From S015-6 sp964479535 (GTDB lineage: Bacteria > Desulfobacterota > DSWW01), in the NCBI GenBank assembly GCA_964479535.1, contig CAYZMM010000025.1, forward strand, positions 16,990 to 80,989: a stretch of DNA of 64,000 nucleotides, given 5' to 3'. A model generated the notes under the pieces. It worked only from the letters and a program-made list of their open reading frames with translations. It did no database searches and had not been told where the DNA came from. Of the stretch, positions 1 to 6,512 are shown one piece after another (position 1 is the stretch's first letter; every line of letters begins with the position of its first letter). Position numbers and translations under genes: made by a program.

Positions 1-459
1 CCACTGGTCGACGACGTGTTCCTCGCGGAGCCGGAACCCCTCTCCTTCGTAAAGGGCACGTGCAGCATCCAGCCCTTCGAAGGTCCACAGATAGATCCTG
101 GGGAAGCTCTTTCGCCGGCAGTAGTCGACCGCCCGGCTGAGCAGGCGCTTTCCGAGTCCCGTCCCCTGGAGGGCCGGGACCACGATGAACCAGCGCAGAC
201 GGGCGCCTTCCGTTCCTGCTGCCTCGCTGCCGTCGATGGCCACCGACCCCGCGAAACGGCCCTCCTTCGTGGCCAACCACAAGCCGTCCCGTCCCTCCCG
301 GAATTCGGCCACGAACTGGGAGAGTTCCCTGCCGACCTGGGTCTCGAAGGAAAGGTCGAAGCCCCAGTATTCATGATAGTAAACGGCGTGCGCCTCGGTG
401 ATCAGACCGATCGCGCCGGGAAAGTAGCCGTGAATCTCGATCTCGGTTGAACCCGACAA
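1..459 (-). CDS. GNAT-family N-acetyltransferase, C-terminus beyond the window
   Basis: The minus strand reads 153 codons without a stop from a TTG at 457-459, with GGAGAG about eight bases upstream as ribosome binding site. The product has the GNAT pattern: an acidic start, a strand ending LRWFIVVPALQGTGLGKRLL (the acetyl-CoA-binding Q/R-x-x-G-x-G/A loop, here Q-G-T-G-L-G-K), and then IYLWTFEGLDAARALYEGEGF, typical of motif B. These enzymes transfer acetyl groups from acetyl-CoA to amines; the substrate cannot be read from the sequence. It resembles the acetyltransferase half of MarR-GNAT fusions, but no MarR part is present upstream. The gene runs off the left edge, so its real end is unknown. 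TTG is chosen because no ATG lies upstream with a better site. Confidence 0.8.
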   Translation of the reverse strand, partial: MSGSTEIEIHGYFPGAIGLITEAHAVYYHEYWGFDLSFETQVGRELSQFVAEFREGRDGLWLATKEGRFAGSVAIDGSEAAGTEGARLRWFIVVPALQGTGLGKRLLSRAVDYCRRKSFPRIYLWTFEGLDAARALYEGEGFRLREEHVVDQW

Positions 460-567
460 AACGAACTCTCTCCAATAGGATTCTGCGTCTTCGCGAATGC
501 GTCCAAAGGGTAGAAGCGGTTCAGTGGCAATGGGGCACCACGTCTTTCCGGTACGGCTCGAATCGTT

Positions 568-693
568 GGGTGTTGTTCCGGGATCCCCCGGAGATTTGCG
601 CCGGGCGATCCCCGCCTTCGCGGGGACATGCTTTGCAGGGGGAGGGAGAGACGGAGCCCAAGCAAATCGGAGGGGGAGCCCGGAACAACACCC
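568..693. repeat. Palindromic dispersed repeat, copy A
   Basis: Perfect 15-bp inverted arms lie at 568-582 and 679-693. Pairing continues inward through TCCCCC, a 3-nt internal loop, and GATTTG/CAAATC. The inside carries a second hairpin (CCCCGC-cttc-GCGGGG) and the conserved core GGGAGAGACGGAGCCCAAG. The same core recurs inverted at 23039-23060 and directly at 41334-41352. The element fills the gap between the acetyltransferase and the M23 peptidase genes; no gene is seen in 460-738. Confidence 0.7.
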
Positions 694-738
694 GAGTGCA
701 GAGACTACCGTGTAAGTGAGCGACACTGCAAGGCCACC

Positions 739-1431
739 TTACCCGTGGTATGGGAGCGAAACGTCCGGATCCAAGATTGTATATGGCCCGCCGACGGCGT
801 GCAAAGGGTCGATCAGCACGGCGATGGCCGGGTCGTGAAGGGTCTTCCATTCGAGCTCCTGCGAGGCCCTCTCCGGAGAGATCCACGCCATCGTCAGATG
901 CAGATGGGGGCGGGGGCCGGTGGACTTCTTCTTTCTTTCCGTCAGGGTGGCAACGATGTCACCTCGCCGGATTCTCGTCCCCGCCCGTATGTGGTCTGCG
1001 GGCCTCGTGTGACCGTACATCGTGCAGAGGGATCTCCCCCTTCCGTCATCGATGGGATGGCCCACATACACGGATTGGCCCAGGTAGTCCTTTTCGATCT
1101 TGATGATCTCGCCGTCGAACATGGCGGGAACCCGGGTCGCCTCGCCGAGTGCAAAGGCCCGGCCCCCCCGGTCTGTATGGATGCAGAGGTCGATTCCTTC
1201 GTGGGGCGTGGCGCGGGGCCCCTTGTCTCCCCACCACTTCTCCCGGTCCAGGAAGAACATGCCGGGGAAGAAGGCCCACCTCTCGAACGGCGCCTCGCGC
1301 CACTCGTTGCATGCCACCACCAGCTCGCCGTAGCGGGTGTCTTGAAACGAATGTACGGCGCCTGCCAAGGGGTTCCCCTTTCTTCGATGATCCAAGGAGG
1401 GACCATAGGCCAAGCCGGCCGGTTCGGTCAA
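739..1431 (-). CDS. M23-family metallopeptidase (LytM-like)
   Basis: A 230-residue protein with the zinc motifs of M23 peptidases: His77-x3-Asp81 (PHEGIDL), a Gly-His at 140-141, and His176-Leu-His178 (PHLHLT). In the family these residues bind zinc, and the enzymes cut peptide bridges in peptidoglycan; some members are inactive regulators. Here the full ligand set is present. The start is doubtful: the frame opens with a TTG at 1431 and there is no in-frame ATG before the core. No signal peptide is visible, which is odd for a cell-wall enzyme. Together with the decayed hydrolase fragment next to it, this suggests the 5' end may have been lost or rearranged. An alternative is a cytoplasmic or atypically exported peptidase. 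Confidence 0.75.
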   Translation of the reverse strand: MTEPAGLAYGPSLDHRRKGNPLAGAVHSFQDTRYGELVVACNEWREAPFERWAFFPGMFFLDREKWWGDKGPRATPHEGIDLCIHTDRGGRAFALGEATRVPAMFDGEIIKIEKDYLGQSVYVGHPIDDGRGRSLCTMYGHTRPADHIRAGTRIRRGDIVATLTERKKKSTGPRPHLHLTMAWISPERASQELEWKTLHDPAIAVLIDPLHAVGGPYTILDPDVSLPYHG

Positions 1432-1539
1432 CCCCGTCTTCTTCTTGATGTGTCAGCACGATCGATACGACCACGGTCCGGGAAACCGGGTCGGACCATC
1501 ACCCCGGATCTTTCCTACAGACTGCCGCCTACGCAGCTC

Positions 1540-1790
1540 TTCCGCCCCAGGCGCGGTCACCCGCTCGAAGATGTCGTGTCCGGCTTGAAGGCCCTGGAGG
1601 AGCACAGGGCACAGGAACCGGAGGTGCTGTCCTGGCTCACCCGCACCACCGACAGCGCCTTCTTCGATGAGCGGTCTCCCATGACCTACTGGCAGGAGGT
1701 GGCCGACCTGCCGATCCTGACGACCGCAGGCTGGTGGGGCATCTTCACCCGGGGGAGCCTGTTGAACTACACCGCAATCGCGGCCGAGAA
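1540..1790 (+). pseudogene. Fragment of a CocE/NonD-type hydrolase
   Basis: In one plus-strand frame the sequence gives a protein-like stretch (DVVSGLKALEEHRAQEPEVL, then FDERSPMTYWQEVADLP, then ILTTAGWWGIFTRGSLLNY). This resembles the region after the catalytic core in X-Pro dipeptidyl-peptidase/CocE alpha/beta hydrolases, where a W-x-x-x-SP segment is followed by 'v-P-v-L-x-x-G-W-x-D'. There is no start codon with a ribosome site, no nucleophile region, and the similarity stops after about 80 codons. I read it as a remnant on the plus strand between two minus-strand genes. The family call is from pattern memory only. Confidence 0.4.
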
Positions 1791-1867
1791 GCAGAGGCGT
1801 ACTTTCCGTACGTTGAACGACGAGGGACGAAGCCGAACGCCGCAGATGGGACCTTTTGAACAGCCTC

Positions 1868-2779
1868 CTAGCCTTTGAAGGTGCTGGGGCCAGGGTCCCC
1901 GAAGGGCTCGTCCCGGTCCCGCACGGCCTGTTTGAAACCCGCCTCGGCGGCCCGCTGCTGGAAGGCGTAGCCCTCCTTCGTGTGCCGGCCGATCCCGTCC
2001 AGGATGGTTCCCAGGATCTGGGTGGGCTGCAGGCCTGCGGCGAGAACGGTCTGGTTGATGAGCAGCTTCATCATGACGAGCTGGTTGACCGGCATGCGGG
2101 CGATCCGGCCGAGCAGGGTCTCGAAGCGTTCGTCCAGCCGGTCGGCCGGAGCGCACTCGACGGCCAGGCCCCACTCGACCGCCTCTTTGCCGTTCAGGCA
2201 GTCCCCGGTGAAGAGGAGGCGTTTCGCCTTCTCGATCCCGACCCGAAAGGCCCAGACCGAGGTGGTCGGGGATCCCCAGACCCGCGCCGGCGGATAGCCG
2301 ATCTTCGCGTCCTCGGCGATGACCAGGAGATCGCTGCAGAGGGCCATGTCCGTGCCGCCCGCCACGCAGAAGCCGTGGACCTTGCAGACCACCGGCTTGT
2401 TCGCGTGGAAGAGGCTCATGAATCCCCGCACGTTGCGGGACATCATCTGGTAGTCCAGCATGGGATCCCAGACCTCCGCCGGGTCGTGATTCCGGGCGAT
2501 GACCGTCGGGTCCAGCGCCGAGCCCTTCGCCGAGGCGCCGTCCCCGAACCCTCCCATGCCCTCCGCGCTGTCCACGAGGTCGTACCCGCCGCAGAAGCCC
2601 TTGCCGTTGCCGGCCAGGGCGATGACGTGGATCGAGGGATCCAGGTCGGCCCGCTCGACGCAGTCGGCGAGCTCCCGGGGCAGGTCCAGGGTGATCCCGT
2701 TGCCTCGTTCGGGTCGATTCAGGGTGATCCTGGCAATGGGACCGTCGGCAGCGTACGTCATGGTCTTCAGCTCTTCCAT
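1868..2779 (-). CDS. Crotonase-superfamily protein lacking the hydratase glutamates
   Basis: A 303-residue crotonase-fold protein with the expected N-terminal ITLNRPERGNGIT strand, the oxyanion-hole segment NGKGFCGGYDL, and a second segment KVHGFCVAGGTDMALCSD. True enoyl-CoA hydratases have Glu in the 'GGG-x-E' motif and a second Glu in 'LPE-x-x-x-G'; here the equivalents are GGTDM and IGYPPARVWGSP, so both glutamates are missing. It is also about 40 residues longer than usual, with an insertion after the first loop. The protein should still bind acyl-CoA but may isomerise, hydrolyse or cleave rather than hydrate. It starts after GAGAAGGAG at 2782-2795 and lies 35 bp downstream of the second crotonase gene, so the two are likely cotranscribed with the SCP2 gene. 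Confidence 0.85.
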   Translation of the reverse strand: MEELKTMTYAADGPIARITLNRPERGNGITLDLPRELADCVERADLDPSIHVIALAGNGKGFCGGYDLVDSAEGMGGFGDGASAKGSALDPTVIARNHDPAEVWDPMLDYQMMSRNVRGFMSLFHANKPVVCKVHGFCVAGGTDMALCSDLLVIAEDAKIGYPPARVWGSPTTSVWAFRVGIEKAKRLLFTGDCLNGKEAVEWGLAVECAPADRLDERFETLLGRIARMPVNQLVMMKLLINQTVLAAGLQPTQILGTILDGIGRHTKEGYAFQQRAAEAGFKQAVRDRDEPFGDPGPSTFKG

Positions 2780-2814
2780 CCTGATTCTCCTTCTCGGGGA
2801 GAGGACCGGAACTC

Positions 2815-3606
2815 CTACCTGCCCTTGAAGACCGGCTTGCGCTTCTCCAGAAAGGCCATCACCCCCTCGGTGGCGTCTTCGGTCCCGCTCGTCGCCTCCA
2901 CCGCTTCGTACTCCAGGGCAAGCCCCTCCTCGAGCGGAAGCGCGCCGCCGTCCAGGACGGCCCGGAGGATGCCGGCCACGGCGATGGGGGGCTTTTCTGC
3001 AAGCTCCTCCGCCAGGGCGTGGGCACGGCCGAGCAGCTCCTCCGGGGGGCAGATCTCGTTCACCAGACCGATGCGATACGCCTCCTCGGCGCCGACCTTC
3101 TTCGCTCTCAGGATGAGGTCCAGAGCATGCATGCGTCCCACGGTTCGCGTCAGCCTCTGCGTGCCTCCCCAGGCCGGTACGATCCCCAGCTCGATCTCGG
3201 GGAGTCCGATTCGGGCCCCCGTCGCTGCAATGCGAAAATGGCAGGCGAGGGCGAATTCCAGGCCGCCGCCCACACAGGCGCCCCGGATGGCGCAGACAAC
3301 CGGTTTCGGGAGGTTTTCGATCCGGTCCGCCACCCGCAGCCTCTGGCCGATGAAGTCCTTCAGTCCCATCTTCTCGATGGCGACGCCGAACTCCTTGATG
3401 TCCGCCCCGACCGAGAAGGTCCGGTCCCCGGCGCCTGTGAGCACGACGGCACGCACGGATTCGTCCGTGGCGAGCTCGGTGAAGAGCTCTTCCAGCAGGT
3501 CCACCGCCGCCATGCCCAGAGGGTTGTGGGGGGGACGGTTCAGGGTCACGGAGGCGACGAACCCCCTCTGGCTGCAGAGGATGGGACCCTCTTCCCGTTG
3601 CTTCAT
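2815..3606 (-). CDS. Enoyl-CoA hydratase/isomerase
   Basis: A 263-residue crotonase of normal length. The start at 3606 is set by AGGGAGGTG a few bases upstream; the open frame extends further but without a better site. Segments visible are VTLNRPPHNPLG, the oxyanion loop FSVGADIKEF, GGGLEFALACHFRIA with the first catalytic Glu, and GLPEIELGIVPAWGGTQRL with the second. These are the family's acid/base pair for syn addition of water to trans-2-enoyl-CoA, so unlike its downstream neighbour it should be an active hydratase. It sits 20 bp after the SCP2 gene in a three-gene minus-strand unit that faces the DUF1329 operon. The substrate is unknown; the context hints at fatty-acid, sterol-like or terpenoid acyl-CoAs. 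Confidence 0.9.
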   Translation of the reverse strand: MKQREEGPILCSQRGFVASVTLNRPPHNPLGMAAVDLLEELFTELATDESVRAVVLTGAGDRTFSVGADIKEFGVAIEKMGLKDFIGQRLRVADRIENLPKPVVCAIRGACVGGGLEFALACHFRIAATGARIGLPEIELGIVPAWGGTQRLTRTVGRMHALDLILRAKKVGAEEAYRIGLVNEICPPEELLGRAHALAEELAEKPPIAVAGILRAVLDGGALPLEEGLALEYEAVEATSGTEDATEGVMAFLEKRKPVFKGR

Positions 3607-3626
3607 GAAGGCACCTCCCTGTTCGA

Positions 3627-3956
3627 TCAAATCAGCCCCAGGGCCTGCAGCTTGATTCCGAGATTCATGTCCCCCTTGAAGGTGAGCTTGCCGGTCATGA
3701 AGGCCTTCTGGCCGGAGAGCTTCCGGTTGACAAGGTTGACGTAGTCCTTGTCCTTCATGACCACGGTTATGTTCGGTTTCTCCGCCTTTCCGTCGGTGAC
3801 CCCCAGTTTCTGGTCCTGGATGGTGAGTACCCACTCCCCCCCGTTCTGCCCGGAGATGCTGAGCTGGACGACGGCGGTCAGCCCGGCCGCCTTTTCCGCA
3901 TCAAAGTTCCGGGGGAGCACCTCGTACAGGAATTCCTTCGGCGTGCTTGCGTCCAT
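3627..3956 (-). CDS. SCP2 sterol-carrier domain protein
   Basis: A single-domain protein of 109 residues. It has the SCP2 hallmarks: a strand WVLTIQDQKLGVTDGKAEKP, then the acidic 'NITVVMKDKDYVNLV' segment, and the C-terminal GQKAFMTGKLTFKGDMNLGI that closes the hydrophobic pocket. SCP2 domains bind fatty acyl-CoAs, sterols and similar lipids and are common beside acyl-CoA enzymes. The start ATG follows AGGGGAAGG at 3959-3967. It is the first gene of the crotonase unit and is transcribed away from the DUF1329 operon, with about 206 bp between the two starts, enough for divergent promoters. No signal peptide is visible, so it is cytoplasmic. Confidence 0.9.
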   Translation of the reverse strand: MDASTPKEFLYEVLPRNFDAEKAAGLTAVVQLSISGQNGGEWVLTIQDQKLGVTDGKAEKPNITVVMKDKDYVNLVNRKLSGQKAFMTGKLTFKGDMNLGIKLQALGLI

Positions 3957-4085
3957 GTGCCTTCCCCTCTTCGAGCTTGCGTGTTCCGAAAGCCTGGGCC
4001 AAGGATATCGGAAGCATGACAAGAGGTAAACCGCCCTCGTCGCGAAGGTTCGTTTGATTTGCCCTGGCCCGCCGAAAGGCTCCGG

Positions 4086-4114
4086 TTGTCCTTTTCGAAG
4101 CGTTGTTATATCTA
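4086..4114 (+). promoter_or_regulatory. Possible sigma-70 promoter of the DUF1329 operon
   Basis: TTGTCC and TATCTA are separated by 17 bp, 49 bp before the DUF1329 start. The -10 is only moderate, and the A/T-rich stretch allows other registers. Confidence 0.35.
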
Positions 4115-4162
4115 TATAGGCTTTGGGCCCCTCTCCTCGATGACAACCGGGAGCACGAATTG

Positions 4163-5470
4163 ATGAACACACCTGTATGGCGCCTCTCAGGAATCCTTCT
4201 GCTCGGCCTCTTGATGACGGGCCATCCGGTCCGCAGCCTCCGGGCGGATGTGGAACCGGGCGACGTGATCGACAAGAGCAACTACGAAAAGATCGAGAAC
4301 CTCGTGCCGGACTTCATCCTGGATTGGGTCAAGACCGGTGATCTCACCATGAAGATCGAAAAGCTCAACTACGATGCGAAGGAATTCTATCCCCGGGTGG
4401 TGAAGGAGAACTGGGAGGCGAACATCGGCCGGTACGGGGTGAACGAGCACAACGGGATGGTGGATGTCCGCACAGGCGAACCCGCCCGGGGCATCCAGGG
4501 GTTGCCCTTTCCGGAACCGAACCCGGCAGACCCCGCCTTTCCGGTCATGCTGATGTGGAACTACGTGTTCAAGGAGAGCTACCTGCAGGGAACCGTCAAA
4601 GAGAAGCTGGCCTGGCTCATCATCAACCGGCGTGGACTCGAGAAGACCCTGATCCTGGATCAGTACTTCACGCAGCTCGATCCGACGAAATCCGACTACG
4701 ATCACGCCATGCTCACCATCTTCCGGCAACCCTTCAGCATGGCCGGCATCGGTACCCTGGCCATCTTTTCGCTCGACCCCCTTCAGCACGGCATTCGGTA
4801 CGCCTACACCCCCGAACTGAGACGTGTGAAACGGCTCTCCCACCGGGTGGCCGGCTCGGACACGCACTTCGGCCTGGACGGCGCCCCGGACGATTCCTGG
4901 GTGGGCGGTCCCAAGGCGAACATCGATGAGGGCATCTACCGCTACCTCGGAGAACGCGAAGCCCTGGTCTGTTACCACTCCCCCGACTCGAGGAAGCTCG
5001 ATTGGAACGAGAAGGGCGAGCTGGAGATGGGGTATGCGAAGACGGGGCTCGAGAATACCCTCGGATTCGAAGACGACGGCTGGCAGGGTGCTCCCTGGCA
5101 CCTCATGGATGTCATCTGGGTGAAGACCAAGGTCTGGGTCGTCGAGTCCCGCAGCAAGGATCCGAACTACGGGTACGGTCCGTGCGAAGGCTGGATCGAG
5201 CAGGGAACCTCTTTCCACGCCTTCAAACGAATCACGGATCCGAGCGGCAAGCTCTGGAAGGGGGCCTACCATCCGGCACAAGCGATCGAGACCCCGGACG
5301 GCAAGTTCCGGATCATCAAGGACATCGCATGGATCCAGGTGGACATGAGGCGCGACCACGGCACTGCACTCTGCGGTCCGCAACGAGAGGGGGGGTATCG
5401 AAAGATCTTCGCCAAGGATGTGGACCCGATCATCTTCACCCGGGCGGGCTTCATCAAGTTCTACAAGTAG
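4163..5470 (+). CDS. DUF1329 family periplasmic/envelope protein
   Basis: A 435-residue protein with an N-terminal signal (WRLSGILLLGLLMTG) cleaved near LRADVEPGD. The body matches DUF1329: an early GRYGVNEHNG and GIQGLPFPEPNP segment, RRGLEKTLILDQYFTQLD, a central FSLDPLQHGIRYAYTPELRR, and a C-terminal AWIQVDMRRDHGTALCGPQR. The family is thought to have a LolA/LolB-like fold and to sit in the periplasm or outer membrane, but its function is not established. It is the first of four plus-strand genes with YCF48-like, MMPL and DUF1302 products, a grouping I recall as recurrent in proteobacteria. ATG 4163 is chosen over an upstream in-frame ATG because it gives the signal peptide at the N-terminus. 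Confidence 0.85.
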   Translation: MNTPVWRLSGILLLGLLMTGHPVRSLRADVEPGDVIDKSNYEKIENLVPDFILDWVKTGDLTMKIEKLNYDAKEFYPRVVKENWEANIGRYGVNEHNGMVDVRTGEPARGIQGLPFPEPNPADPAFPVMLMWNYVFKESYLQGTVKEKLAWLIINRRGLEKTLILDQYFTQLDPTKSDYDHAMLTIFRQPFSMAGIGTLAIFSLDPLQHGIRYAYTPELRRVKRLSHRVAGSDTHFGLDGAPDDSWVGGPKANIDEGIYRYLGEREALVCYHSPDSRKLDWNEKGELEMGYAKTGLENTLGFEDDGWQGAPWHLMDVIWVKTKVWVVESRSKDPNYGYGPCEGWIEQGTSFHAFKRITDPSGKLWKGAYHPAQAIETPDGKFRIIKDIAWIQVDMRRDHGTALCGPQREGGYRKIFAKDVDPIIFTRAGFIKFYK

Positions 5471-5486
5471 AGGCGAGGTTGGGGGG

Positions 5487-6485
5487 ATGCGTTCTACAGG
5501 GAGGATCGTGTGGGCCGTTACGGCGGCTCTTCTCTCTTTGACACCGGCTGTGGCCCGAGGCGAGCAGGGCGGGCGTGATCCGGTTGACGTGCATCTCTTC
5601 GCGTCGGCGACGCTCTCCGGCGAACGGGCCGTGATGGTGGGGGACCGGGGGAAGATCTTCCTCTCCGAGGATGGTGCGGGAACCTGGCGGCAGGTCGAGA
5701 GCGGGACGAAGAAGGCTTTGGCCGCCGTCTGTTTCCCGGATGACCGCCAGGGTTGGGTTGCCGGTCAGGGGGGCGTGATCCTTCATTCGGAAGACGGAGG
5801 AAGAACGTGGTCGGACCAATCTTCCGGGGTGAAGGCCTATCTGCTCCAACTCGACTTCATCGACCCATTCCATGGCGTTGCCGTCGGTGCCGAATCCACC
5901 GTGGTGGTGACCCGGGACGGCGGAGCAACGTGGCAGAACGCGTCTCTGAACCGGTCACTGGAGCTGGACGAAGAGATCAACCTCTTCGGTGTGGCCGTGA
6001 TGGCTCCGGACAGGACGTGCGCGGTGGGTGACAGGGGGAGGATCTTCCTCACCGAAGACGGCGGTGAGAACTGGGAGGAATCCTCTTCTCCCCTGTATGA
6101 CGAAGAAATGATGGAAGGCAGCATTCTCTATTCGGTCGCCTATGACGCAGGGGTCCTCTATGCGGTCGGTATCGACGGTGTTCTTGTCACTTCAGCAGAC
6201 CATGGCAGGACCTGGATCGAGGGCGAGACCGGGTTCACAGGGCCGGAGCTCTACTGCATCGATGTCGTCGGGGGCGCGGGCCTGGCCGCAGGCTCCGGCG
6301 GACACGTCATCCGGACCTCCGATGCAGGGTCGACATGGCGTGTCGAGGAGGTTCCGGATCGGATCAGACGTTTCTGGTTGAGCGGGGTCGATCTCCGGGC
6401 AACCGACGGGGGGGCCGTCGTGGGCGTCCTGGTCGGGCAGGACGGTACGGTCGGTCGGCTGGAGCATGGGAACCTGCGCTGGTAG
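5487..6485 (+). CDS. YCF48-like beta-propeller protein
   Basis: A 332-residue secreted protein; the signal peptide spans roughly residues 1-26 (VWAVTAALLSLTPAVARGEQ). The mature part is a set of BNR/YCF48 repeats with the recurring sequence 'G-D-x-G-x-I-x-x-S-E-D-G-G-x-x-W': VGDRGKIFLSEDGAGTW, AGQGGVILHSEDGGRTW, TRDGGATWQN, VGDRGRIFLTEDGGENW, TSADHGRTWIEGETG, RTSDAGSTWRVEE. Such propellers act as assembly or scaffold factors (Ycf48 in photosystem II); enzymatic sialidase residues are not evident. It starts 16 bp after the DUF1329 stop behind a strong purine-rich site and precedes the MMPL gene by 27 bp. It most likely helps assemble or stabilise the envelope complex formed by its neighbours. 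Confidence 0.85.
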   Translation: MRSTGRIVWAVTAALLSLTPAVARGEQGGRDPVDVHLFASATLSGERAVMVGDRGKIFLSEDGAGTWRQVESGTKKALAAVCFPDDRQGWVAGQGGVILHSEDGGRTWSDQSSGVKAYLLQLDFIDPFHGVAVGAESTVVVTRDGGATWQNASLNRSLELDEEINLFGVAVMAPDRTCAVGDRGRIFLTEDGGENWEESSSPLYDEEMMEGSILYSVAYDAGVLYAVGIDGVLVTSADHGRTWIEGETGFTGPELYCIDVVGGAGLAAGSGGHVIRTSDAGSTWRVEEVPDRIRRFWLSGVDLRATDGGAVVGVLVGQDGTVGRLEHGNLRW

Positions 6486-6512
6486 GGCCCCCTGAAAGGA
6501 ACATCTCGCGGT

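Noticed and set aside
628..1878. A 416-codon plus-strand open frame through the M23 peptidase region
   Set aside because: It is opposite a gene with complete zinc motifs, and its sequence is not protein-like before about 1540. Only the last part is kept, as a hydrolase fragment.
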